From NCBI GenBank assembly GCA_016280595.1, contig JAEEHB010000002.1, positions 17,147-81,146 on the forward strand: a stretch of DNA of 64,000 bases. Direction: 5' to 3'. Shown here in pieces: positions 26,308-33,938 of this stretch. The DNA is from Clostridiaceae bacterium. GTDB lineage: Bacteria > Bacillota > Clostridia > Oscillospirales > Acutalibacteraceae. The position numbers and the translations under genes are program-made. How positions within the stretch are numbered: position 1 is the stretch's first letter; every line of letters begins with the position of its first letter. The notes beneath the pieces are model-generated. The model worked only from the letters and a program-made list of their open reading frames with translations. It ran no database searches and was not told the origin of the DNA.

Positions 26308-26336
26308 TTGATTTTCAAAAAATTTTATACTATAAT
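26308..26336 (+). promoter_or_regulatory. Promoter of the 26383 operon
   Basis: -35 TTGATT (26308-26313), 17-base spacer, -10 TATAAT (26331-26336). It is divergent from the glycan operon promoter; the two -35 boxes are about 20 bases apart, so joint regulation is possible. Confidence 0.8.
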
Positions 26337-26382
26337 CTAATGTGGTTTTTTATGACTTCATTTGCGAGAAAGGAACATCACA

Positions 26383-27471
26383 ATGTCTTTTTCACTCGAA
26401 AAATATGTTGCCCCGGATTTCACATCCGCCGTTTTTGAAAACTCACCCGACGCGGTGCTTCGTCCGTCACCCAAAGACGGAGTCGCGCCCGATAATTATC
26501 ACGCGACCAGCATCTATCCCGAGTATTTCAAGATAAACGGGCAGTGGCTGCTTGCAGAGGAGAGCAGGATGGACTGCGTGCCCGTATATGAAAACGGACG
26601 CATTTCCGTTAAGGAATTCCGCCGCCTCAAAGCGGGCGACCTTGTTGTCTGCGGCAGGACGGAGCGCGCCGAAGAGGGCATTTTCCTTTATGCCGACGGC
26701 TTCCCGGGCGAAGATACGGAAAAGGAAACCTTTGCTTTCAGGCAGGGGCACTCGAGGGAAACATCTTTTTCGCGCGACTATGATGAACTCTATGAACTGC
26801 TGAAACACGAAAAGGAAAACGGCAAGATAGTATGGGTTATGGGCCCCGCTTTTTCGTTTGACCACGATGCGAGAGACGCTTTTTCAAGAGTGATCGCGGG
26901 CGGCTACGCCCACGCCGTGCTTGCGGGCAATGCCCTCGCTACGCACGACCTTGAGGGCGCTTATCTCAAAACCGCGCTCGGGCAGAATATCTACACACAG
27001 AAAAATCAGCCGCTCGGCCATTACAACCATATCGACACCCTCAACAGAATCCGCTATTACGGCTCTGTATCCGAATTCATAAAAAATGAAAACATAGATA
27101 ACGGCATTATATACAGCTGTGAGAAATACGGCGTGCCCTATGTGCTCGCGGGCTCAATTCGTGACGACGGCCCGATTCCCTGCGTTTACGGCGATGCTTA
27201 TGCCGCGCAGGACGCAATGAGAGCCGTGATAAAGGACGCTACAACCGTTATCTGCATGGCAACCATGCTTCACTCCATAGCGGTCGGAAATATGACGCCG
27301 TCATTCAGGGTGACCAAAGACGGCACAGTCAGAAAAGTCTATTTCTACTGCGTTGATATTTCCGAATTCACGGTGAACAAACTCACCGACAGAGGAAGTC
27401 TGAGTTCAAGAGGAATAGTCACCAACGCTCAGGACTTCATAGTCAATATAGCAAACGGTCTAGGATTATAA
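26383..27471 (+). CDS. TIGR00300-type (LOR/SDH, ornithine cyclodeaminase-like) protein
   Basis: 362 residues. The segments VVCGRTERAEEGIFLYADGF, VLAGNALATHDLEGAYLKTALG and YVLAGSIRDDGPIPCVYGD match the conserved region seen in TIGR00300 proteins, known from archaeal-type ornithine cyclodeaminases and the C-terminal part of LOR/SDH and ArgZ/AgrE enzymes. The first module is the LOR/SDH beta domain, the second a nucleotide-binding domain. The reaction here could be ornithine to proline, but the catalytic residues cannot be verified by eye. The ATG at 26383 has AGGA 8 bases upstream; the in-frame ATG at 26362 lacks a site. First gene of a plus-strand operon with a metallophosphoesterase. Confidence 0.75.
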   Translation: MSFSLEKYVAPDFTSAVFENSPDAVLRPSPKDGVAPDNYHATSIYPEYFKINGQWLLAEESRMDCVPVYENGRISVKEFRRLKAGDLVVCGRTERAEEGIFLYADGFPGEDTEKETFAFRQGHSRETSFSRDYDELYELLKHEKENGKIVWVMGPAFSFDHDARDAFSRVIAGGYAHAVLAGNALATHDLEGAYLKTALGQNIYTQKNQPLGHYNHIDTLNRIRYYGSVSEFIKNENIDNGIIYSCEKYGVPYVLAGSIRDDGPIPCVYGDAYAAQDAMRAVIKDATTVICMATMLHSIAVGNMTPSFRVTKDGTVRKVYFYCVDISEFTVNKLTDRGSLSSRGIVTNAQDFIVNIANGLGL

Positions 27472-27488
27472 CTTACGGAGGAATTAAA

Positions 27489-29126
27489 ATGTCTGCAAAG
27501 ATTTACGGCTCGGGCAACAAGCCTCTTAAAATCCAGTTTATCACCGATGTGCACTATTACTCACGCGAAAACGGCACCGAAGGCGCCGCCTATGATAAGG
27601 AAGAGGCAAAGAGCCAGATAGTAATAAAAGACAGTGACATCGTAATAAAGAGAGCGTTTGATATGCTCTGTGAGGATACCTCAACCGATATAGTTGTTCT
27701 TTCGGGCGATACCACGAGAAACGGCGAATATAACTCCCACGCCGGCATAATCGAACTGCTCCGCTCTCTCAAAGCGCGCGGCAAGCAGGTCTATGTGATT
27801 ACCGCCACCCACGATTACAGGGGAGGCGGCGAAGGTGTAGGATTCAAAGGCGACGAAAGAATAAAAGTTCCCGCCGTGAGCGACAGGCAGGAACTCTGGG
27901 ATATGTATTATGAATTCGGCCCCGAGCAGGCGATTGCCACTCACAGAGAGTCGCTCTCATATGTGGTGCAGCTCGCTCCCGGCTACCGTCTGTTTGCACT
28001 TAATGACGATACAAATATGAAACAGGAGGGCGGCGGCTCGGGCTACCCCGATTCCTGTATGGAATGGATTAAAGAGCAGCTCGAGGACGCGAAGAAAAAC
28101 GATCAGTTTGTTATCGCGATGACTCACCATCCGATGATTTCCCCCTCACCGTTTTATTCGATAATCGGCAGCGGCGATATGCAGAAAAATCACGAGACAA
28201 CCCGTGAAATCTTTGCGGACGCAGGTCTTTCCTGTATGCTTACGGGCCATACTCATATCCATAATATCGGCTATATCACCACCGCGAAAGGCAACAGGTT
28301 TTATGATATTTCGTGCAGCGCTCTTATCGGCTGCCCGCCCAACTACAGAAACGTGACCTTTGACCCCGCCAACGCTAAGGTTGAAGTGGAAACGGTCACC
28401 GTTACCGATGTGCCCGGCCTTAAAACCGAAAAGGGCGGCTTTGACAAATACATGGAAGACTTCTTCTTCGGTATGATTAAAAGAGTTGTCTGGGCAATGG
28501 GTTACGATATCGACAAACTTGCCGAGATGACTCCCGCTTTTTCAATACCGGGCGAGAAGGTCCGTAAACTCAGGGCAGTAATCAAGCCCGTCGGCAAATT
28601 CCTCAACAAACTCACTTTCAAAAAAATCTGGAGAGTGTGCAAAAAAGAATGCGGGCTCAAAAAAGCGGATATTGAGGATATAAAAGACAACAAGGTTGTT
28701 GACTTCATAGTTGAACTTGTCAAAAACCTTTACTGCGGCGATTCTCCCTATACTCCCGACACAAGGGAATACAAACTCACCTGCGGCTTCCTCAATGTGA
28801 TTGACAGTTTTCTCGGCACAATCCATCTGCCGATTGGCAAATTTCTCAAGGGCGCGCAGAGTGTACGCTCACTTGTTGAGCCTCTCCTCTGGAAAGACGG
28901 CTATCCCGATGCCGCGGCAACCCTTCCGCTCTATCCTCTTTACGACGACGAAAACCCCGCCCCCGCGGAAATGTTTGAGAAAAAGGAATTCACCGACACC
29001 GTAAAGAAGAGCAGAAAAGGTCCGCTTGTGCTGCTTATTATCATCCTTGCCGTGCTTATTCTGCTCGGCATACTCGCGGCAGTCATAGCGGGAATAATCG
29101 CTCTCATAATGCTTCTCATCCACTGA
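27489..29126 (+). CDS. Tail-anchored metallophosphoesterase
   Basis: 545 residues. Calcineurin-like phosphoesterase motifs in order: FITDVHYYS, VVLSGDTTRNG, TATHDY (in place of GNHD), MTHHPMI, and TGHTHIHN. After about residue 300 comes a helical region of unknown fold. The last 35 residues are almost purely hydrophobic behind KKSRKGP, forming a C-terminal anchor, while no N-terminal signal exists. The catalytic domain therefore probably faces the cytoplasm or is inserted post-translationally. GGAGG lies 7 bases before the ATG. Substrate unknown. Confidence 0.82.
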   Translation: MSAKIYGSGNKPLKIQFITDVHYYSRENGTEGAAYDKEEAKSQIVIKDSDIVIKRAFDMLCEDTSTDIVVLSGDTTRNGEYNSHAGIIELLRSLKARGKQVYVITATHDYRGGGEGVGFKGDERIKVPAVSDRQELWDMYYEFGPEQAIATHRESLSYVVQLAPGYRLFALNDDTNMKQEGGGSGYPDSCMEWIKEQLEDAKKNDQFVIAMTHHPMISPSPFYSIIGSGDMQKNHETTREIFADAGLSCMLTGHTHIHNIGYITTAKGNRFYDISCSALIGCPPNYRNVTFDPANAKVEVETVTVTDVPGLKTEKGGFDKYMEDFFFGMIKRVVWAMGYDIDKLAEMTPAFSIPGEKVRKLRAVIKPVGKFLNKLTFKKIWRVCKKECGLKKADIEDIKDNKVVDFIVELVKNLYCGDSPYTPDTREYKLTCGFLNVIDSFLGTIHLPIGKFLKGAQSVRSLVEPLLWKDGYPDAAATLPLYPLYDDENPAPAEMFEKKEFTDTVKKSRKGPLVLLIIILAVLILLGILAAVIAGIIALIMLLIH

Positions 29127-29210
29127 CAGCGAAAGAGCGGCAATTATAAACCACAGGCAATAAGGCACACACCGGCAAATACCGGCAAAGATATTTTTCG
29201 AGGCGTTACA

Positions 29211-30296
29211 ATGAAAAAACTTTTGGCATTCGCAATTATCATCGCACTTATCATGACATCTTTTATCGCGGTCATTTCCCACGCACAGGACGACGAATTC
29301 TTTGAAGGAATGAACGTCGTTCAGAATTCTGAGGATGACGGCTCACGCGCTCACGACATAGAGCCGCCTCAGGGCGAAAACCCGGACGGTGACAATGAAA
29401 ATCCCGGCACCGGGCAGGAACCCGAAGAGCCGGGAAATGAAGATGACGGATATATTCCCAAGAAAAAACTTCCCACATCCGAAGGCATAGAAGCGCTCAG
29501 GGGAGAGTTCGATTATTATCAGGGGCCGTATGTTTACGGTGTCAGAGCAAACGACTACGCTCTGTTTGACCCGAGAGGGAAAAACGACACTCACAAGTAT
29601 CCGCTTATCGTTTATGTTCACGGCGCGTTTCACGGTCTGCTTCGAGAGGGGCAGCTCAATGACAGCGACTTCCCTTACTGGGCATCGGAAGAGCTTCAGA
29701 GCCGTTTTGACGAGGGCGGAGCCTTCATAATGCTCCCGAGGTCAACCGGCGCGCTCACTTTCTGGGATCAGGGTCAGGTGCCGAGCCTCAAAGCGGCGAT
29801 TGACGATGTTATCGCAAATGCGGGTGACAGCATTGATACAAGCAAAATAGTGATTATGGGCTCATCCGACGGCGGAGCAATGGTCCGCAAGATGATTTGC
29901 CGTTACCCGACTTTCTTCTGCGGCGCGCTCACCCTTTGCCAGACAGGCTTCTACTCGGGCTCGAACGCTCAGAAAACGGCGAATATACCCATCTGGCTCA
30001 TCGCCTGCAAAAAGGATTTCTTTGTGCTCTATTCAATATTCCAGGTGCCTATGTGGAATACAATCAAGCGAAACACCAATGTACCCGAAATGTGCAGATT
30101 CACATCCCTTGCCGAACTCTATTATCCCGACGGCTCAAAGCCCACGAACACGCACAATCTCGCGAGGGTGGCGTCATACGACCTTCAACTGATAGACGGC
30201 TCGGATTACCCGTATGCCGAAACGGTTGACGGCAACGGAAAGGTGCTCGACCTTCATGCGGGCAACGGCATTATCGCCTGGATAAACGAACTGTAA
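29211..30296 (+). CDS. Secreted alpha/beta-hydrolase (esterase)
   Basis: 361 residues. Signal peptide of about 25 residues (basic start, hydrophobic core, SHA-Q cleavage site), then an acidic Pro/Gly/Asn linker (about 45-82), then an alpha/beta-hydrolase domain. YPLIVYVHGAFHG supplies the oxyanion region and IVIMGSSDGGAMV (about 220) the nucleophile serine in G-S-S-D-G. The catalytic His is probably in the C-terminal DLHAGNG. It looks like an esterase or depolymerase acting outside the cell. GAGG precedes the ATG. Last gene of the operon before the 30331 terminator. Confidence 0.82.
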   Translation: MKKLLAFAIIIALIMTSFIAVISHAQDDEFFEGMNVVQNSEDDGSRAHDIEPPQGENPDGDNENPGTGQEPEEPGNEDDGYIPKKKLPTSEGIEALRGEFDYYQGPYVYGVRANDYALFDPRGKNDTHKYPLIVYVHGAFHGLLREGQLNDSDFPYWASEELQSRFDEGGAFIMLPRSTGALTFWDQGQVPSLKAAIDDVIANAGDSIDTSKIVIMGSSDGGAMVRKMICRYPTFFCGALTLCQTGFYSGSNAQKTANIPIWLIACKKDFFVLYSIFQVPMWNTIKRNTNVPEMCRFTSLAELYYPDGSKPTNTHNLARVASYDLQLIDGSDYPYAETVDGNGKVLDLHAGNGIIAWINEL

Positions 30297-30321
30297 TTAC
30301 AATAGAATATCTGAAAAAAGC

Positions 30322-30354
30322 AAAAAAAATCGCCCCTTTTGGGGGCGTTTTTTT
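30322..30354. terminator. Bidirectional intrinsic terminator
   Basis: CGCCCC (30331-30336) pairs with GGGGCG (30342-30347), flanked by an A run on the left and a T run on the right, so it can work on both strands. It separates the secreted esterase from the zinc-ribbon gene. Confidence 0.88.
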
Positions 30355-30362
30355 CGACTCAA

Positions 30363-30644
30363 TCAGGCCTCTTCCTGCTGAATCTTTGCAAAGCACTCGC
30401 TGCAGTAAACAGGTCTGTCCTCACGCGGCTTAAAGGGAACTTTTGCAACTCCACCGCAGGAATCGCATGTTGCCTCAAACCATTCGCGCTCTCCGCGGGC
30501 AGCATTTTTGCGTGCGTCACGGCAGGCTTTGCAGCGCTGGGGCTCGTTTACGAAACCCTTTTCAGCGTAGAATTCCTGTTCACCGGCGGTGAAAACGAAT
30601 TCGTTTCCGCATTCCTTGCAGATGAGAGTTTTGTCTTCGTACAT
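30363..30644 (-). CDS. Zinc-ribbon protein
   Basis: 93 residues with three CxxC-type pairs: LICKECGNEF, RCKACRDAR, ATCDSCG, and VYCSEC, enough for two zinc ribbons. Typical of the small Clostridia family with a zf-trcl-like N-terminal half and a C-terminal CxxC repeat. Possibly nucleic-acid or protein binding. The ATG at 30644 has GAGG 8 bases upstream, so upstream in-frame Met codons, which would run through the tRNA-like element, are rejected. It is the promoterless second gene behind the sigma factor. Confidence 0.82.
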   Translation of the reverse strand: MYEDKTLICKECGNEFVFTAGEQEFYAEKGFVNEPQRCKACRDARKNAARGEREWFEATCDSCGGVAKVPFKPREDRPVYCSECFAKIQQEEA

Positions 30645-30670
30645 GGATTTTACCTCGCTAAAATAATTTT

Positions 30671-30734
30671 TCCCCTGGGCGGAATTGCACCGCCACCTTT
30701 GTCTAGACAACGTTCTGCTTAAACTACGTGGGGC
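30671..30734 (-). ncRNA. tRNA-like element without a normal anticodon loop
   Basis: On the minus strand the sequence reads like a shortened tRNA: a four-pair closing stem (CCCC with GGGG), a D-arm-like GTTT-AAGCA-GAAC, a perfect arm TTGTC-TA-GACAA (30699-30710) where an anticodon stem should be but with a two-base loop, AGGT, then a T-arm GGCGG-TGCAATT-CCGCC (30678-30694). No CCA end is encoded and the acceptor stem is incomplete, so it should not be charged. It lies 16 bases after the sigma gene stop and 27 bases before the zinc-ribbon start, on their transcript. Confidence 0.5.
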
Positions 30735-30749
30735 ATATATGAAGCGAAA

Positions 30750-31337
30750 TCAATCGCTTTCTTTACTGAATTTACGGTATTTCTTTCTTATGCGCTGAAT
30801 CGCATTGTCGACCGCTTTTTCGCTGCACGAAAGGCGGGCGGCTATTTCGGAATACCTGCAGCCTTTTAGCCTGAGAGAGACAACGCTTTTTTCAAAAGAG
30901 GTAAGGCAGGTGTCAATAAACAGGCTGATTTCAATTTTCTGCTCGCGTATGGTGATGCTGTTTACCGGGTCTTCCGGGTCATAGGGAATATCGTCATCAA
31001 TGATATTCACGGCTCCCGAGAGGGCTTTGTTGCCGTCTGACGAGCAGGAGTTAACGAAAGAAATGATTCTGCGCTCAATGCATTTCACGGCATATGCCTC
31101 AAACGGTACACCGAGCGAAGGGTCATAACTTTTGACAGCGCCGAGGAAACCTATCATACCCTCCTGCGCGAGGTCCTCCTCAGAGAGCCTGTAATTGCCG
31201 GATGAGTATTTGATTCCTTTGGCTGTCGCGGCGGGAGAGATTGCGGCAACGAGACGCGACATTGCGTCGTCATCTCCTTCATTTGCCCGCTTTACGAGTT
31301 CCGCGGTGGCGGCAAATTCTTCGCTGTTTTTCATCAT
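30750..31337 (-). CDS. Sigma-70 family RNA polymerase sigma factor
   Basis: 195 residues. Region 2: LAAAISPAATAKG...SEEDLAQEGMIGFLGAVKSYDP, including the core-binding DLAQEG motif; region 4: FEKSVVSLRLKGCRYSEIAARLSCSEKAVDNAIQRIRKKYRK, a helix-turn-helix for the -35 box. Size fits the SigH/ECF-like group of Clostridia. What it controls is not visible; transition-state, stress or competence functions are possible. The ATG at 31337 is 9 bases after AGAGG. It has its own perfect promoter and is followed by the tRNA-like element and zinc-ribbon gene. Confidence 0.85.
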   Translation of the reverse strand: MMKNSEEFAATAELVKRANEGDDDAMSRLVAAISPAATAKGIKYSSGNYRLSEEDLAQEGMIGFLGAVKSYDPSLGVPFEAYAVKCIERRIISFVNSCSSDGNKALSGAVNIIDDDIPYDPEDPVNSITIREQKIEISLFIDTCLTSFEKSVVSLRLKGCRYSEIAARLSCSEKAVDNAIQRIRKKYRKFSKESD

Positions 31338-31368
31338 GATAACCAACCTCTCACCATAAGCGTTTTAC

Positions 31369-31397
31369 ATTATAAAGGGTAATAATTTCTTTGTCAA
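31369..31397 (-). promoter_or_regulatory. Promoter of the sigma factor gene
   Basis: Minus strand: -35 TTGACA (31392-31397), 17-base spacer, -10 TATAAT (31369-31374), a full consensus match. Confidence 0.85.
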
Positions 31398-31415
31398 TAT
31401 TTTAGAAAAAATAAT

Positions 31416-31519
31416 TTGTGCAAATTGCAGTAATTGACTGAATTTGTAACCTTTGCACAAGCGGAAAACGGCATAATAGACAAACAAAACCCCTTGTGTT
31501 TGTTGATATCGCCTATTAT
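31416..31519. promoter_or_regulatory. Inverted repeats between the sigma and deacetylase promoters
   Basis: TTGTGCAAA (31416-31424) and TTTGCACAA (31452-31460) form a 9-base inverted repeat 27 bases apart. A second nested set is ATAATAG-ACAAACA (31473-31486) against TGTTTGT (31497-31503) and CTATTAT (31513-31519). They lie in a divergent intergenic region and could be operator sites or an RNA structure. Confidence 0.45.
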
Positions 31520-31540
31520 TATTTCACCCGAACAAGTTGT

Positions 31541-31569
31541 TTGACAAGAGCGCCTTACACAGTTAAAAT
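31541..31569 (+). promoter_or_regulatory. Promoter of the deacetylase-aroQ-PAP2 operon
   Basis: -35 TTGACA (31541-31546), 17-base spacer, -10 TAAAAT (31564-31569), followed by GGAGGAG and the ATG at 31606. Confidence 0.8.
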
Positions 31570-31605
31570 GAAAAAGAACAATAAATCATATACGGAGGAG
31601 TAAAA

Positions 31606-32481
31606 ATGAAACGTTATCTTATCATAAACGCCGATGACTGCGGTCTGTGTGACAGCGCAAACGAAGCGATTTTTGACCTTTTCAGAAGCGGCTCAATCAA
31701 ATCTTCCACAATTATGATGCCCTGCCCCAAAGCAAAAGAGGCGGTGCGTTTCGCGGCGGAAAATCCGCAGTATGCCTTCGGCGTTCACCTTACAATGACA
31801 AACGAGTGGCAGGCAAACTGGCCCTGGGGCTCGCTCACAGGCGGCAAAACGCTCGTAAACGAAGAGGGCAGGATGTGGCCCGAAAACGAGGACTTTGAAA
31901 GCCACTGTACATATAAAGAAGCGGAAAAGGAGATTTACGCCCAGATTGAAATGGCTGAAAATCTCGGCATGAAGGTAGTGCAGGTAGATAACCATATGGG
32001 CTCCCTTTACGGAATGAACGGCAGATACTTAATGCTCCCGAAGGTCTTTAAAATCTGCGGCAAAAAGAAATATCCCTTCCGTATGTGCACCACACCCAAA
32101 GACGAATTCTGCCCCGAGGGCGTATCGCTCGGTCTCTATAAATTCTTCTGCTATTTCTGCAGATTTCTCGGCAAAATCCATAAGGTTGTAACCCCCGATT
32201 ACCTTATACTTACCGACCAGGTCGCCTCCCTTAAAGACAAGGCAACCTATGAGGAATTCAGAGACGCTTTCCTTGAATTCCACGGCAATATTCCCGACGG
32301 CGTCACCGAAACCTTTATCCACCCCGCCTATGATACCGACGAAATGAAGCACATCACCGGCACCTGGCAGAGAAGATACTGGGAGTACCTGCTGATGAAG
32401 GACCCCGTAACTCACGAGTTCTTCAAAAGCAAGGATATCGAGCTTATCAGTTACCGCGAACTGCTTGAAATGAAAAAATAA
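31606..32481 (+). CDS. ChbG/HpnK (YdjC) family carbohydrate deacetylase
   Basis: 291 residues. The family signature NADDCGLCDSANEAI near the start gives the metal-binding Asp, GVHLTMTNEW the first metal His, and VVQVDNHMG the second. ChbG-type enzymes remove acetyl groups from chito-oligosaccharides or glycolipids. Cytoplasmic, no signal peptide. Start follows GGAGGAG. First gene of an operon with aroQ and a PAP2 phosphatase; the substrate is probably an N-acetylated sugar from the glycan-degrading enzymes or a lipid-linked sugar. Confidence 0.85.
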   Translation: MKRYLIINADDCGLCDSANEAIFDLFRSGSIKSSTIMMPCPKAKEAVRFAAENPQYAFGVHLTMTNEWQANWPWGSLTGGKTLVNEEGRMWPENEDFESHCTYKEAEKEIYAQIEMAENLGMKVVQVDNHMGSLYGMNGRYLMLPKVFKICGKKKYPFRMCTTPKDEFCPEGVSLGLYKFFCYFCRFLGKIHKVVTPDYLILTDQVASLKDKATYEEFRDAFLEFHGNIPDGVTETFIHPAYDTDEMKHITGTWQRRYWEYLLMKDPVTHEFFKSKDIELISYRELLEMKK

Positions 32482-32496
32482 GAAAGAGGTCGGATT

Positions 32497-32931
32497 ATGA
32501 AGATACTCGTCATAAACGGTCCCAATATCAATATGCTCGGCATAAGAGAGCCCGGCATCTACGGCAGCGAAGACTACGTTCACCTGTGCTCGATGATAAC
32601 GGAGCACGGCAAAGAAGCCGGCGTGCAGACCGAGATTTATCAGTCCAACCACGAGGGAGACCTCGTTGATAAAATCCAGCAGGCATACGGAAACACGGAC
32701 GCTATTATCATTAACCCCGGCGCCTATACTCACACGAGCGTTGCCCTGCTGGACGCGCTCAAAGCGGTGGGCATTCCCGCCGTTGAGGTGCATATCAGCG
32801 ACCCGGACACCCGCGAAGATTTCAGAAAGATAAGTTATGTGCGCCTCGCCGCAGTTAAAACAATCAAGGGCAAGGGACTTCAGGGTTATCTTGACGCTAT
32901 GGATTATATTGTAAAGGAAGTAATAAAATGA
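32497..32931 (+). CDS. aroQ: Type II 3-dehydroquinate dehydratase
   Basis: 144 residues, the standard length. Signatures: ILVINGPNINMLGIREPGIYG (catalytic Tyr in the flexible loop), YQSNHEGDLVDKI, INPGAYTHTSVALLDAL (catalytic His region), and VEVHISDP. Third step of the shikimate pathway: 3-dehydroquinate to 3-dehydroshikimate. Its place between a deacetylase and a phosphatase is unrelated in pathway, with no other aro gene near. It overlaps the PAP2 start by 4 bases (ATGA). Confidence 0.95.
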   Translation: MKILVINGPNINMLGIREPGIYGSEDYVHLCSMITEHGKEAGVQTEIYQSNHEGDLVDKIQQAYGNTDAIIINPGAYTHTSVALLDALKAVGIPAVEVHISDPDTREDFRKISYVRLAAVKTIKGKGLQGYLDAMDYIVKEVIK

Positions 32932-33890
32932 GAGCAACAAGAAAACAGATTGCGTGGGCGTGGATTCTGTTTGCAGTCGTTTTTGCGGCGCTTCTTATCA
33001 CCGCCACATTTACCGACCTTCAGGTTTCACAGATTCTCACCAAGGGCACCTTGCCCGATGGCAGTTACCTCGCAAAGGGTATTTTCGGCGTTACGCTCGA
33101 ATGCCTCGGCTGCACAGCGCCATACCTTATGGGCGGAATTGCGCTTGAACTTTTCTTTATATATATACTTCGCTTCGCAAAGAGCAAAGGCGTTAAAATA
33201 ATACTCGGCATAGTTTTGCAGATTGCCGATTTTGCCACCTGGTATGCCGTTGCGCTCGATACGCTCAATTATAATGTAAGGCACTACGGCCTCGAAGGCG
33301 GAAAGCCGATGTTTATGAAGACGGAACTTATCTTTGTAGCCGCTTTGCTGGTATTTCTGACCGCCCTCGCGGCAAACAGTTTCTCCGATGAAAGCATAAA
33401 AAGAGTGCCCAATCTCTGCTACGCCACCGCCCTTGCGATAGCGCTTTCGAGCATAGTGGTCACTCTTCTCAAAGAGCCCTTCGGCAGACCCCGCTTCAGA
33501 GCGATGAATTACGCGGGCGACTTCAGTTATTATTCACGCTGGTATGTTTTGAATCATCAGCCGGATAAAGAATGGATGAAGGAATTCTTCAGTTCAACCG
33601 ATGCCTGCAAATCCTTCCCCAGCGGCCACACACAGAGTGCGGCGATGATATTCTGTATTGTTATGCTCAAGGATATGTTTGCCTGGACTTCTAAGAAAAA
33701 GAACGCTCTTCTCTGGATTGTCAGCATAGTATGGACAGGTGCTGTTGCTCTGAGCCGCATTATGGTAGGCGCTCACTTCTTCAGTGATGTGCTTGCGGGC
33801 GGCACAATCGGTTTCCTCTCCGTGATGCTTGCGAGAGAAATATTGGTATATAAAGGATATAACTGTAAAACTCTTTTAGGAAAACAGTAA
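32928..33890 (+). CDS. PAP2-family membrane phosphatase
   Basis: 320 residues, about seven membrane helices. The three phosphatase motifs are complete: KEPFGRPR (motif 1), SFPSGHTQSA (motif 2, catalytic His), and SRIMVGAHFFSDVLAGG (motif 3, His-Asp). It would dephosphorylate lipid phosphates such as undecaprenyl diphosphate or phosphatidate at the membrane, which could support glycan and cell-wall carrier recycling. AAGGAAG lies 7 bases before the ATG, inside aroQ. Confidence 0.88.
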   Translation: MRATRKQIAWAWILFAVVFAALLITATFTDLQVSQILTKGTLPDGSYLAKGIFGVTLECLGCTAPYLMGGIALELFFIYILRFAKSKGVKIILGIVLQIADFATWYAVALDTLNYNVRHYGLEGGKPMFMKTELIFVAALLVFLTALAANSFSDESIKRVPNLCYATALAIALSSIVVTLLKEPFGRPRFRAMNYAGDFSYYSRWYVLNHQPDKEWMKEFFSSTDACKSFPSGHTQSAAMIFCIVMLKDMFAWTSKKKNALLWIVSIVWTGAVALSRIMVGAHFFSDVLAGGTIGFLSVMLAREILVYKGYNCKTLLGKQ

Positions 33891-33903
33891 TAACTGAAAT
33901 AAT

Positions 33904-33934
33904 AAAAAGGACTGCGCCTGGCAGTCCTTTTTTA
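33904..33934. terminator. Bidirectional intrinsic terminator
   Basis: AAAAAGGACTGC (33904-33915) pairs with GCAGTCCTTTTT (33921-33932) around GCCTG. It separates the converging PAP2 and M23 genes. Confidence 0.9.
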
Positions 33935-33938
33935 TGTG

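Noticed and set aside
30671..30734. Canonical tRNA gene
   Set aside because: Only four acceptor pairs form, the D loop lacks GG, the anticodon loop has two bases, and there is no CCA; it is reported as a tRNA-like element instead.
32029..32940. Minus-strand 303-codon open frame
   Set aside because: Antisense to the deacetylase and aroQ, both certain genes.
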